64,000 bases of DNA. Origin: Bradyrhizobium tropiciagri. GTDB taxonomy: Bacteria > Pseudomonadota > Alphaproteobacteria > Rhizobiales > Xanthobacteraceae. The DNA lies in the NCBI RefSeq assembly GCF_018130545.1, contig NZ_JAFCKF010000005.1, positions 248,001 to 312,000 of the forward strand, in the 5' to 3' direction. A program made the position numbers and the translations under genes. The notes below the pieces were generated by a model that was not told the DNA's origin, made no database searches, and worked only from the letters and a program-made list of their open reading frames with translations. Shown here in pieces: positions 54,254 through 61,425 of this stretch (position 1 is the stretch's first letter; each line of letters begins with the position of its first letter).

Positions 54254-56020
54254 ATGGCGAATGTCATCGGCATCAGCGGCTTCGAGAACGCGATCCCGTT
54301 CAAGAAAGCGCTCTGGCCGGGCCTCGAGGAACGCGAATACCGGATTTCCCAAGGCCACGACTCGGCTGCGGTGCTGCTGGTCGACGGCAGGATCGTCGCC
54401 GGTGCCGCCGAAGAGCGCTTCAGCCGCAAGAAGCACACCGGCGATTTCCCGATCGGCGCGATCGGCTATTGCCTGGAGAGCGCCGGCCTGACGCCGGCCG
54501 ACATCGACGCGATCTCCCACGGCTTCGACTATGCGCCTTACAAGGCCGCCTTCATGCTGGATCCTACCTCCGCCCGGCAGTACCGGGAGGTGTTCTCGCG
54601 TGAAAAGCTGCTCTCGCAAGTGGACAAGCACCTGCCCGGATTTCCGGCCGGCAAGGTCCATCACGTCAACCATCATCTGTCTCACGCCGCGAGCGCCTAC
54701 TACACGTCCGGATGGGACGAATGCCTGGTGGTGGTGCTCGACGGCATGGGCGAGGTCCACGCCGTCACCGTCTATCACGCGCACGACAACAGGATCGACA
54801 AGCTCGCGGAGATCACCGCGCAGGATTCGATCGGCATCCTTTATTCCACCTTGACGCTGCATCTCGGCTTCGATTTCAACTCCGACGAATACAAGATCAT
54901 GGGTCTTGCACCGTACGGCGACCCCGCTCGCCACCACGCTTTCTTCGAGCGGACCGTGGAGCTGCGCGACGACGGCCTGATCAGGATTCCTCTGCTCCGC
55001 CTCAATACCGAGCGCTGCGATCGCGAAACCTACGGCGCGACCCGACGCCATCTCGCGGAGCATCTGATCGCGGCGCGCTCCCCCGACGCCGACGTTGGCG
55101 ACGACCATCGCGACGTTGCCGCGGCGCTGCAGGAATGCCTCGACAGGGTCATGCTGCACATCTGTGGTCATTTCGGCCGCAGCACCGGCCTGCGCCGGCT
55201 CGCGATGGCGGGCGGCGTCGCGCTCAACTGCACCGCCAACGGTCGTCTGCTGCAGTCCGGCCTGTTCGACGAGATCTACGTTCAGCCGGCCGCCGGCGAC
55301 GACGGCTCGGCGCTCGGCGCCGCGCTCTGGTCGGCATCGCGCGACCGCGGTGTGGAGAACGTCCGGATGCCGGTGCCTTTCCTCGGACCCGCACATTCGC
55401 AGAGCGAGATCGACAGGGCGATCGCCGAGACCACCGGTCGTATCGAGGTCACGCGCTTTGCGGATATCGAGGAGACCTGCGCGGTGGCGGCGAGGCTGAT
55501 CGCGGCCGGACGCGTGCTCGGCTGGTACCGCGGGCGCATGGAGTTCGGCCCCCGCGCGCTCGGACACCGCAGCATCCTGGCCGACCCGCATCATCCGGAG
55601 ATGCGCGACCGCATCAACGCGATGGTCAAGATGCGCGAAGCCTTCCGCCCGTTCGCACCGGCTGTCAGCCTCGAGCAGGTGCATCATTGGTTCGAGGTGC
55701 CGCAGGGTCTCGCGCTTCCCTACATGATCATGACCGCCGACGTGCGGCCCGCACATCGCGCCGCGCTGCCGGCGATCACGCATGTCAACGGCTCGGCCCG
55801 GGTGCAAACGGTCGATGCCAGGGACAATCCGGAATTCCACGCGCTGCTGCGGGCCGTCGGCCGGGCGACCGGCCGCGAAATGGTGCTTAACACGAGCTTC
55901 AACGTGAAGGGGCAGCCGATCGTCAACACCCCGCGGGAGGCCATCGACACCTTCCTCGGCACCGGCATCGAATATCTCTTCCTTGAGAACGCGCTGGTCC
56001 GCCGCCTGGGACAGAGATAG
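54254..56020 (+). CDS. O-carbamoyltransferase, TobZ/NodU/CmcH family
   Basis: A 588-residue carbamoyltransferase that makes a carbamoyl adenylate from carbamoyl phosphate and ATP and transfers it to a hydroxyl or similar group. The Kae1-like domain has GHDSAAVLLVDGRIVAGAAEERFSRKKH (in parts) and the metal site region NHHLSHAASAYY (His140-His144). The C-terminal carbamoyl phosphate domain has RMEFGPRALGHRSI and LNTSFNVKGQPIVNTPREA. Length is right for the family. The ATG at 54254 follows AGGGGG; GTG and TTG codons just upstream are unlikely. NodU of rhizobia is a relative, but no nod genes are nearby; the divergent carrier-protein operon points to a small-molecule acceptor. Confidence 0.92.
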   Translation: MANVIGISGFENAIPFKKALWPGLEEREYRISQGHDSAAVLLVDGRIVAGAAEERFSRKKHTGDFPIGAIGYCLESAGLTPADIDAISHGFDYAPYKAAFMLDPTSARQYREVFSREKLLSQVDKHLPGFPAGKVHHVNHHLSHAASAYYTSGWDECLVVVLDGMGEVHAVTVYHAHDNRIDKLAEITAQDSIGILYSTLTLHLGFDFNSDEYKIMGLAPYGDPARHHAFFERTVELRDDGLIRIPLLRLNTERCDRETYGATRRHLAEHLIAARSPDADVGDDHRDVAAALQECLDRVMLHICGHFGRSTGLRRLAMAGGVALNCTANGRLLQSGLFDEIYVQPAAGDDGSALGAALWSASRDRGVENVRMPVPFLGPAHSQSEIDRAIAETTGRIEVTRFADIEETCAVAARLIAAGRVLGWYRGRMEFGPRALGHRSILADPHHPEMRDRINAMVKMREAFRPFAPAVSLEQVHHWFEVPQGLALPYMIMTADVRPAHRAALPAITHVNGSARVQTVDARDNPEFHALLRAVGRATGREMVLNTSFNVKGQPIVNTPREAIDTFLGTGIEYLFLENALVRRLGQR

Positions 56021-56111
56021 CAGGGCGCTAACCCGGCGAAGGAGCACGCGACCACTTCGTGATTGTCGCGCGGGAAAACCGCGTCGCGCTTTTCATGCTT
56101 GGCGCGAAAAG

Positions 56112-56135
56112 GCGAGGGGGCTGAAGCCCCCTCGC
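56112..56135 (-). terminator. Rho-independent terminator of the His-rich protein gene
   Basis: A perfect 11-bp stem, GCGAGGGGGCT (56112-56122) and AGCCCCCTCGC (56125-56135), with a two-base gap that would open to a small loop. On the minus strand it is followed by CTTTTCG. It starts 7 bases past the stop codon. Confidence 0.75.
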
Positions 56136-56141
56136 TGATGA

Positions 56142-56471
56142 TCAGCGTCGGTGTCCGCCGTGATGCCCGCCGCCATGATGTCCGCCACCGCGATGACCGC
56201 CATGATACCGGTGCCCGTGATGATGGTGGCGCGGGTGGACGTGCGGACGATGATGCCATCCGTGATGCCGCGGTCCGTGGTAGCCATAACCCGGCTGCCA
56301 GTAGCAGCGGCCCCAGCGATCGCAAACCTGGCGCACCTTGTCGACATTGGACGTTTCGCCTGCGATGTGGCCGGCCTGCGGCAGCCCGTTCGGCATCGCC
56401 GATGCCGCACCGGACATCAACGCTGCGCTTCCGAGCGCGGCCAGTCCAATAACGGCAAACTTGATATTCAT
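56142..56471 (-). CDS. Small secreted His/Gly-rich protein
   Basis: A 109-residue protein with a clear signal peptide (MNIKFAVIGLAALGSAALMSG, cut near ASA). A short middle part with CDRWGRCYWQPGYG gives one Cys pair. The last 45 residues are an array of His and Gly (HHHHGHRYHGGHRGGGHHGGGHH). Such tails can bind Ni, Zn, Cu or Co; similar GGxxHH proteins are common but uncharacterised in Bradyrhizobium. A strong AAGGAG site precedes the ATG at 56471, and a stem-loop terminator follows. It forms a single-gene unit. Confidence 0.85.
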   Translation of the reverse strand: MNIKFAVIGLAALGSAALMSGAASAMPNGLPQAGHIAGETSNVDKVRQVCDRWGRCYWQPGYGYHGPRHHGWHHRPHVHPRHHHHGHRYHGGHRGGGHHGGGHHGGHRR

Positions 56472-57014
56472 TGAGATCTCCTTGGTTGAAGCCTGAAAAA
56501 CGTCCATGCGGCCACTTCGTTGCTGCGACAAAAAGACGAGCCGGTGCGCTTGGTTCTGGCGACGATGGTTCAACGCAGGAAATGCGGGAGTTGTGAGGTC
56601 GCTGCAGCTGCGGGCGACAATTGGCCGCGCGACAGAGTAGCGACGCATTGGCGCGCGCATGCGCTGCATGAGATGTGCAGTCCATGGGATGCACAGTGGG
56701 TGAGGTGAACGTCTGGCTGATGCGCAGACGTGCGCGAAGACCATCTCAAGTCGATGCAGGATGATGACGCGTTGCCGGTGTCGCTCCGCGACCGTGCATC
56801 CGGAGCGGGACCAGAGAGCCTCGCCTCGGATCACAAACCTTGGATCACAAATTCTTGAGGATTGCCGGCGCCAAAGAGAAAGCGCTGCCATCGCAGATGG
56901 CAGCGCTTCGACAAGCTCCGGCCGACCGGCATGCTGCGGTCGAGGCGACCGGCCAGTGGCCGATCCCTGCGGTGTGGTGGATCGCGTTCGCGGCCTCGCG
57001 ACCCGATCCGCGGC
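56472..57014. other. Intergenic region, 543 bp
   Basis: This region is upstream of the His-rich gene and downstream of the XRE regulator. It holds the His-rich gene promoter (not resolved), a TGGATCACAAA direct-repeat-like pair near 56828 and 56841, and the hairpin at 56880-56908. Short frames on the plus strand show no ribosome site or family resemblance. Confidence 0.55.
56880..56908 (-). terminator. Hairpin terminator downstream of the XRE regulator
   Basis: A perfect 12-bp stem, AAGCGCTGCCAT (56880-56891) and ATGGCAGCGCTT (56897-56908), with a five-base loop. On the minus strand it is followed by TCTCTTTGG. It lies 107 bases past the regulator stop codon. Confidence 0.6.
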
Positions 57015-57410
57015 TCAGTCTTCGTTGGCGGCGATCGATTCCATCAGCGACACCAGCTGGCGCTGCACGGTCTGATCCTTGATCTTGCTGTAGGCGCGCA
57101 GCAACCGGAGGCTGAACGCGCTGTCGAGGAACAGCAGGCTCTCGACTTCGCGAGCCTTGTTGTCGCCGTCGTAGAAGAAGGTGACCGGCACATCGAGCGC
57201 GGTCGCGATCTGCTGCAGGCGGGCGGCGCCGACGCGGTTGACGCCCTTCTCGTACTTCTGGACCTGCTGGAAGCTGACGCCAAGCTTGTCGCCGAGTTCG
57301 GCCTGCGAGATCTTCTGCTCGACACGGCGCAGGCGAATCCGCTTGCCCAACTCAATGTCCGGCTTGCCGGCACTGCGCTGCTTCATCTTCTTTGCTGCTG
57401 ATCTGTTCAT
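57015..57410 (-). CDS. XRE-family helix-turn-helix regulator
   Basis: A 131-residue DNA-binding protein. The Cro/C1-type HTH covers about residues 22-76 (GKRIRLRRVEQKISQAELGDKLGVSFQQVQKYEKG as its core, in parts). The C-terminal 50 residues (YDGDNKAREVESLLFLDSAFSLRLLRAYSKI) form helices typical of a widely conserved alphaproteobacterial group that includes S. meliloti PhrR-like proteins. It stands alone with a long leader. A start at Met9 is also possible. Target genes unknown. Confidence 0.88.
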   Translation of the reverse strand: MNRSAAKKMKQRSAGKPDIELGKRIRLRRVEQKISQAELGDKLGVSFQQVQKYEKGVNRVGAARLQQIATALDVPVTFFYDGDNKAREVESLLFLDSAFSLRLLRAYSKIKDQTVQRQLVSLMESIAANED

Positions 57411-57977
57411 TCTTGTGACCCGTCCTTCAAATCGAGAATCCCTGGCCCGGTCGGGTCAGGGACACGTTGATGATGTACCGCGTTAAGCTCGAGTGGATCG
57501 TCAGTTCGTCCGAACGACGAATTCCAAGAAGATCGCGGGATGGTATCCAAACGCATTGGCGCGTTGGAAGCACCCTTTTACCGACACGACCAACTACCTG
57601 AAGTCGATCGCACCAAGGTGTCTCTCGACACCCCGCCCTCAACATTTGGCAAAATATTGACCAAATCACAACTAGCGCGAGTTTGATCGTCACAGATTTT
57701 GCGCGCATGCTTACTGGGCGGCAATGCACTGCGCCCGTAGTTCTACGGGCAACAATATTGTACGGGCGTCCTTGCATGGATGCAACCCCAGCTAGTGCAT
57801 CCTGAGGTCGCGGCGATGGTCCAAGGTTGCTTGACTGAATCGCCATCAATGCGAAAAGTTTGACGTAAGTCCAAGTCAGGCTTTCGGAATGTTGCTGGAC
57901 AATTGCCCAAAAGTTCCCGATCATCTGGAACAATCGTGCGCCTACGACAAGCCGGCGAACTCTGGCGGGAGAGGCCA
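57411..57977. other. Intergenic region, 567 bp, divergent leaders
   Basis: This stretch is somewhat less GC-rich than its surroundings and lies between the XRE regulator (minus) and the small gene at 57978 (plus). It should contain both promoters. A long minus-strand frame crosses it, but I see no ribosome site or family in it. No RNA gene was recognised. Confidence 0.55.
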
Positions 57978-58289
57978 ATGAAGCGAAAGAGGGGTACGCC
58001 CCGACTCTACCTCGCGGCTTCGGGAGTGGAAGAAATGCCGGTCGCAAATACGGAAGAACGGTTGCTGGCACTGCTTGCAACTCTGGAAGAATGTCAGGCG
58101 TTTCTGACTGACCGGGCGAATACGGAGACGGCGCGGCTGCTGTCCCTTGCCATCCTCGAGCTCCGGATGGAGCTCCACAAGGTGACGGATTCCGAACTGA
58201 AGGCGCTGTGTGACATGATCGCGTCGGACGAGCCGGTGCAGGAACCCACGGCCAGGTCATTGCCGCCCTATCTGAGGCTGATCAAGTAA
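57978..58289 (+). CDS. Small conserved-looking hypothetical protein, 103 residues
   Basis: A GGGAGAGG site five bases before the ATG at 57978 supports this start. The basic N terminus (MKRKRGTPRLYL) is followed by two amphipathic helices (NTEERLLALLATLEECQAFL and ARLLSLAILELRMELHKV) and a C-terminal PPYLRLIK. No signal peptide, membrane segment or catalytic motif is visible. I do not recognise the family; it may be a small cytoplasmic regulator or adaptor. A hairpin terminator follows. Confidence 0.65.
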   Translation: MKRKRGTPRLYLAASGVEEMPVANTEERLLALLATLEECQAFLTDRANTETARLLSLAILELRMELHKVTDSELKALCDMIASDEPVQEPTARSLPPYLRLIK

Positions 58290-58292
58290 CCG

Positions 58293-58319
58293 AGCGCCCC
58301 GCGCCAGACGCGGGACGCT
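58293..58319. terminator. Bidirectional hairpin between small gene and dctA
   Basis: AGCG-C-CCCGCG (58293-58303) pairs with CGCGGG-A-CGCT (58309-58319) with one mismatch and a five-base loop. On the plus strand it is followed by ACCGGTTTTG. It sits between convergent genes. Confidence 0.55.
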
Positions 58320-58339
58320 ACCGGTTTTGAGCGGCGCCC

Positions 58340-59659
58340 TCAGCCCGCGGTCACATCGACCGCCTCGGCGCCCTCGAGCACGCGACGGGCCTTGTCACGG
58401 TCCAGGTCACCTTCCCATGCCGCGACCACGACGGTGGCGACGCAGTTGCCGATCAGATTGCCGACGGCGCGCGCCATGCCGATGAACCAGTCGACCGAGA
58501 GCACCAGCACGAGGCCGATCGCCGGGATGCTCGGCACCGCATTGAGCGTCGCTGCCAGGATAACGATCGCCGAGCCCGGCACGCCATGCGCGCCCTTCGA
58601 GGTAATCAGCGACACGCCGAGCACCAGCAGCAGGTCGCCGAACGACAGCGGCGTGTTGGTTGCCTGTGCGATGAACACGACGGCGAGCGTCAGGTAGATC
58701 GAGAACGCATCGAGGTTGAAGGAGTAGCCGGTCGGGATCACGAGGCCGACCACCGAATCCTTGACGCCGAGCCGTTCGAGCTTGCGCATGATCTGCGGCA
58801 GCACCGCGTCGGAGGACGCGGTGGCGAGCACGATCATCAGCTCCTCACGCAGGTAGCCGAGGAATTTGAGGAGGTTGATGCCGGCAAGCGCCATCACGCC
58901 GCCAAGCACGCCGAGCACGAAGATCGCGACCGAAATATAGAACAGCGCGACCAGCGACAGCAGCTGCTTCAGCGAGCCGACGCCGTATTTGCCGACGGTG
59001 TAGGCGACCGCGCCGAGCACGCCGATCGGCGCGAAGCGCACGATCAGGCCCATGGCGCGGAACAGCACGGTCGAGATCGCGTCGATGAAGGAGGCGATCC
59101 TCTCGCCCTTCTCGCCGCCGACCAGTGCCAGGCTGACGCCGAAGATGATGGCGAAGAACAGCACCTGCAGCACGTCGTTGCGCGACAGCGCGTCGAACGA
59201 GGTGGTCGGGATGATGTTGAGCAGGAAGCTGCCGACGCCTTCGCCCTTCAGCTTCTGCGCATTGCTGGCGTAATTGCCGAGCGCCTTGGCGTCCAGCGTC
59301 GAGGTGTCGATATTCATGCCGTGACCGGGCCCGAACAGATAGGCGAGCAGCAGGCCGACGATGAGCGCGACCGTGGTCATCGTCTCGAAATAGACCAGCG
59401 CCTTGACGCCGACCCGTCCGACCTTCTTGAGGTCGCCGGCGCCCGCGATGCCGTGCACCACGACGCAGAACACGATCGGCGCCACGATCATCGAGATCAG
59501 CTTCAGGAAGGCATCGCTAAATATCTTCAGCCCGATCGCGAAGTCCGGCGCGGCCATGCCGATGATGATGCCGAGCAGCAGCGCGACAAGCACCTGCACG
59601 AACAGCGATGTGTATAGCGGCTTTCGTGCCACGGTGGCTTCCGCTGCGATGGTCGACAT
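58340..59659 (-). CDS. dctA: C4-dicarboxylate:cation symporter DctA
   Basis: A 439-residue inner-membrane symporter of the glutamate/aspartate transporter (DAACS) family that imports succinate, fumarate and malate. Family motifs are KLISMIVAPIVFCVVVHGIAG near the start, the Ser-rich re-entrant loop ATASSDAVLP, the helix 7 motif NLDAFSIYLTLAVVFIAQATN and GAHGVPGSAIVILAATL. The ATG at 59659 follows AGGGGGAA. A consensus sigma-54 promoter lies 54-70 bases upstream. DctA is essential for feeding nodule bacteroids in rhizobia (family knowledge). The usual dctBD partners are not adjacent. Confidence 0.95.
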   Translation of the reverse strand: MSTIAAEATVARKPLYTSLFVQVLVALLLGIIIGMAAPDFAIGLKIFSDAFLKLISMIVAPIVFCVVVHGIAGAGDLKKVGRVGVKALVYFETMTTVALIVGLLLAYLFGPGHGMNIDTSTLDAKALGNYASNAQKLKGEGVGSFLLNIIPTTSFDALSRNDVLQVLFFAIIFGVSLALVGGEKGERIASFIDAISTVLFRAMGLIVRFAPIGVLGAVAYTVGKYGVGSLKQLLSLVALFYISVAIFVLGVLGGVMALAGINLLKFLGYLREELMIVLATASSDAVLPQIMRKLERLGVKDSVVGLVIPTGYSFNLDAFSIYLTLAVVFIAQATNTPLSFGDLLLVLGVSLITSKGAHGVPGSAIVILAATLNAVPSIPAIGLVLVLSVDWFIGMARAVGNLIGNCVATVVVAAWEGDLDRDKARRVLEGAEAVDVTAG

Positions 59660-59712
59660 GAATTCCCCCTGTTTCTGACCGGTGTCCTTGCCGGCCGAAC
59701 CCGTCACATCTT

Positions 59713-59729
59713 AGCAACTTGCGTGCCAA
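59713..59729 (-). promoter_or_regulatory. Sigma-54 (RpoN) promoter of dctA
   Basis: On the minus strand the bases read TTGGCACGCAAGTTGCT, which matches the full YTGGCACG-N4-TTGCW consensus without mismatch. The GC of the -12 element lies about 56 bases before the dctA ATG. dctA is classically driven by RpoN with the activator DctD, so sequence and gene agree. Confidence 0.92.
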
Positions 59730-59760
59730 GATGTCGCAGGATTGGGTGCCATGGACCCGG

Positions 59761-61269
59761 TCATTCGCCGGTTTCGAGGGTGCTGGTCACCGTATAGACG
59801 ACGCCACCGGGCAGGAAATCGACCGTGGCCTCACCGCCGAGCTGGTCGCGGGCGCTGCGCTCGATCAACCGGGAGCCAAAGCCGCGCTGCACCGGCGCCG
59901 TCACGGGCGGGCCGCCGGCCTCGGTCCAGATCATCCGGAGCTTCGGTCCAGCGCTTTCCTGCAGGATTTCCCAGTCCAGTGTCACCGTGCCGGTGTCGTT
60001 GGACAGCGCGCCATATTTGGCGGCGTTGGTCGCCATCTCGTGCAGGAGCATCGACAGCACCAGGGCAAGCCGGGGCGACAACGGCACGCGCGGTCCGAAC
60101 ATCCTGACCCGCTCGGAGGCGTTCAGGAGATAGGGCCGTAGCACGCGGCTGACCACGTCCTGCAGGTCCGAGCCCTGCCATTTGTCGGTCGAGAGCAGAT
60201 TGTGCGCCTCGGCCAGCGCGCCGAGACGTCCCTCGAATTTTTCGCGCTCGGCACGGCTCGCGCTGCGGAAGGTCTGGGTGGCGATCGATTGCAGGATCGC
60301 CAGCGTGTTCTTGACGCGGTGGTTGAGCTCCTCGATCAGCAGGTCGTGCAGCATCTCGCCGCGCGCGATCGTAGTCGCCATCCGCAAGGCAAAGCCGAGG
60401 CCGACCATAAGCAGGACGCCGCCGATCACGCTGGTGATCGAAAGGGTGCGCAACAGCGGCCCCACCAGCGAATTCTCGGCGATCCCGGCTGCGACGGTCC
60501 AGTCGGTGACGCGTGACCGGGTGAAGCCGGTGATCAGGGCAACGCCTTCGAGCGAGACGGTCGGCAGCGTCGCCTCGCTGCGGCGGAACATCTCGGCAAA
60601 CAGCGATGGCGCCGCGCGCTGGCCGATAGTCGCCTGCGGATTCGGCACCCGCGCCAGGTTGATGCCGTCGCTGTCGAAGATCGAGATGGTCCAGTCCTGG
60701 TTGAGGCGCTGCTTCTCGATGATGGCCTGGAAGACCTCGATCGGTGGGCTGAACGAGATGTCATAGAGCACCTCGCCGTCGCGGATCACCGGCACCTCGA
60801 CGGTGATGATCAGCCGCCGCTTCACCGCGCCGAAGAACAGGTTGGAGTATTGCGGCTGCCGGGTCGTGAACACCTTCTCGACGAGATCGAGATTGTTGCG
60901 CGGCGGCAGGCTCGCGGTATCCGTCGTCAGCGAGGAGAACGCCTGGCGTCCGGTGCGGTCGGCAACCAGGATCACGCCGTCCTTGCCGTACTGGTCGAGG
61001 AAGCCGGCCGCGACACGGCGGAAATTGCCGAAGTCGCCGTTGCGCAGCGAATTGGTCAGCGCGAGCACCTCGAGCCCGCCGGTCATGCGCTGCATTTCCG
61101 CATCGAGCAGCAGGCGAACATTGCGCGCGGTCTCCAGCACGCGCTGCGTCGCGGCCTGGCGCTCCTGCTGATAGTTATGGAAGACGATGCCGACCGCGAA
61201 AATGATCAGCGGCAACATCGTTCCCGCGACCAGAAGCGCGAGACGCACTGGCAATGTCAATTTCGGCAC
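59761..61269 (-). CDS. Orphan sensor histidine kinase, HWE/HisKA_2 type
   Basis: A 502-residue membrane kinase. Membrane segments lie near 8-30 and 276-297, enclosing a periplasmic Cache-like sensor domain (about 35-270). The kinase core has the phospho-acceptor His317 in EELNHRVKNTLA, an N box MLLHEMATNAAKYGALS, and the late WTEAGGP motif of HWE-type kinases with GFGSRLIE. No response regulator is adjacent. HWE kinases of rhizobia often feed the PhyR-EcfG general stress pathway (family knowledge), and a candidate EcfG-type promoter lies upstream. It is 101 bases upstream of dctA, separated by the dctA promoter; it is not DctB-like. Confidence 0.88.
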   Translation of the reverse strand: MPKLTLPVRLALLVAGTMLPLIIFAVGIVFHNYQQERQAATQRVLETARNVRLLLDAEMQRMTGGLEVLALTNSLRNGDFGNFRRVAAGFLDQYGKDGVILVADRTGRQAFSSLTTDTASLPPRNNLDLVEKVFTTRQPQYSNLFFGAVKRRLIITVEVPVIRDGEVLYDISFSPPIEVFQAIIEKQRLNQDWTISIFDSDGINLARVPNPQATIGQRAAPSLFAEMFRRSEATLPTVSLEGVALITGFTRSRVTDWTVAAGIAENSLVGPLLRTLSITSVIGGVLLMVGLGFALRMATTIARGEMLHDLLIEELNHRVKNTLAILQSIATQTFRSASRAEREKFEGRLGALAEAHNLLSTDKWQGSDLQDVVSRVLRPYLLNASERVRMFGPRVPLSPRLALVLSMLLHEMATNAAKYGALSNDTGTVTLDWEILQESAGPKLRMIWTEAGGPPVTAPVQRGFGSRLIERSARDQLGGEATVDFLPGGVVYTVTSTLETGE

Positions 61270-61334
61270 GAAGTCCCCGGGTCGGTGCCCATTGGCTGTG
61301 AGCTGAGGGGAGGCGGGAAAAATCCGCCAAAGGA

Positions 61335-61359
61335 AACAGCTTGATATCAGAAAGGTTCC
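61335..61359 (-). promoter_or_regulatory. Possible EcfG-type promoter of the HWE kinase gene
   Basis: On the minus strand GGAAC (61359-61355), 16 bases and TGTT (61338-61335) match the EcfG consensus with one change. It lies about 66-90 bases before the kinase ATG at 61269. Plausible but weak on sequence alone. Confidence 0.35.
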
Positions 61360-61425
61360 GCGGCGCCATGATGCTGAAACGAGGTGTGCGCCGCGGAATA
61401 GCTTTTGCCCTGAGAGGCCTCGGGA

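Noticed and set aside
54254-56020. Nodulation gene nodU
   Set aside because: The enzyme is in the NodU family, but there is no nodABC, nod box or other Nod-factor gene. The neighbours are carrier-protein enzymes.
53528-56047. An 839-codon minus-strand frame opposite the carbamoyltransferase
   Set aside because: It has no motif or ribosome site, and both the carbamoyltransferase and the monooxygenase genes on this stretch have intact family motifs.
57427-58260. A 277-codon minus-strand frame across the 57411-57977 gap
   Set aside because: No ribosome site, low-complexity composition and overlap with the better supported gene at 57978.
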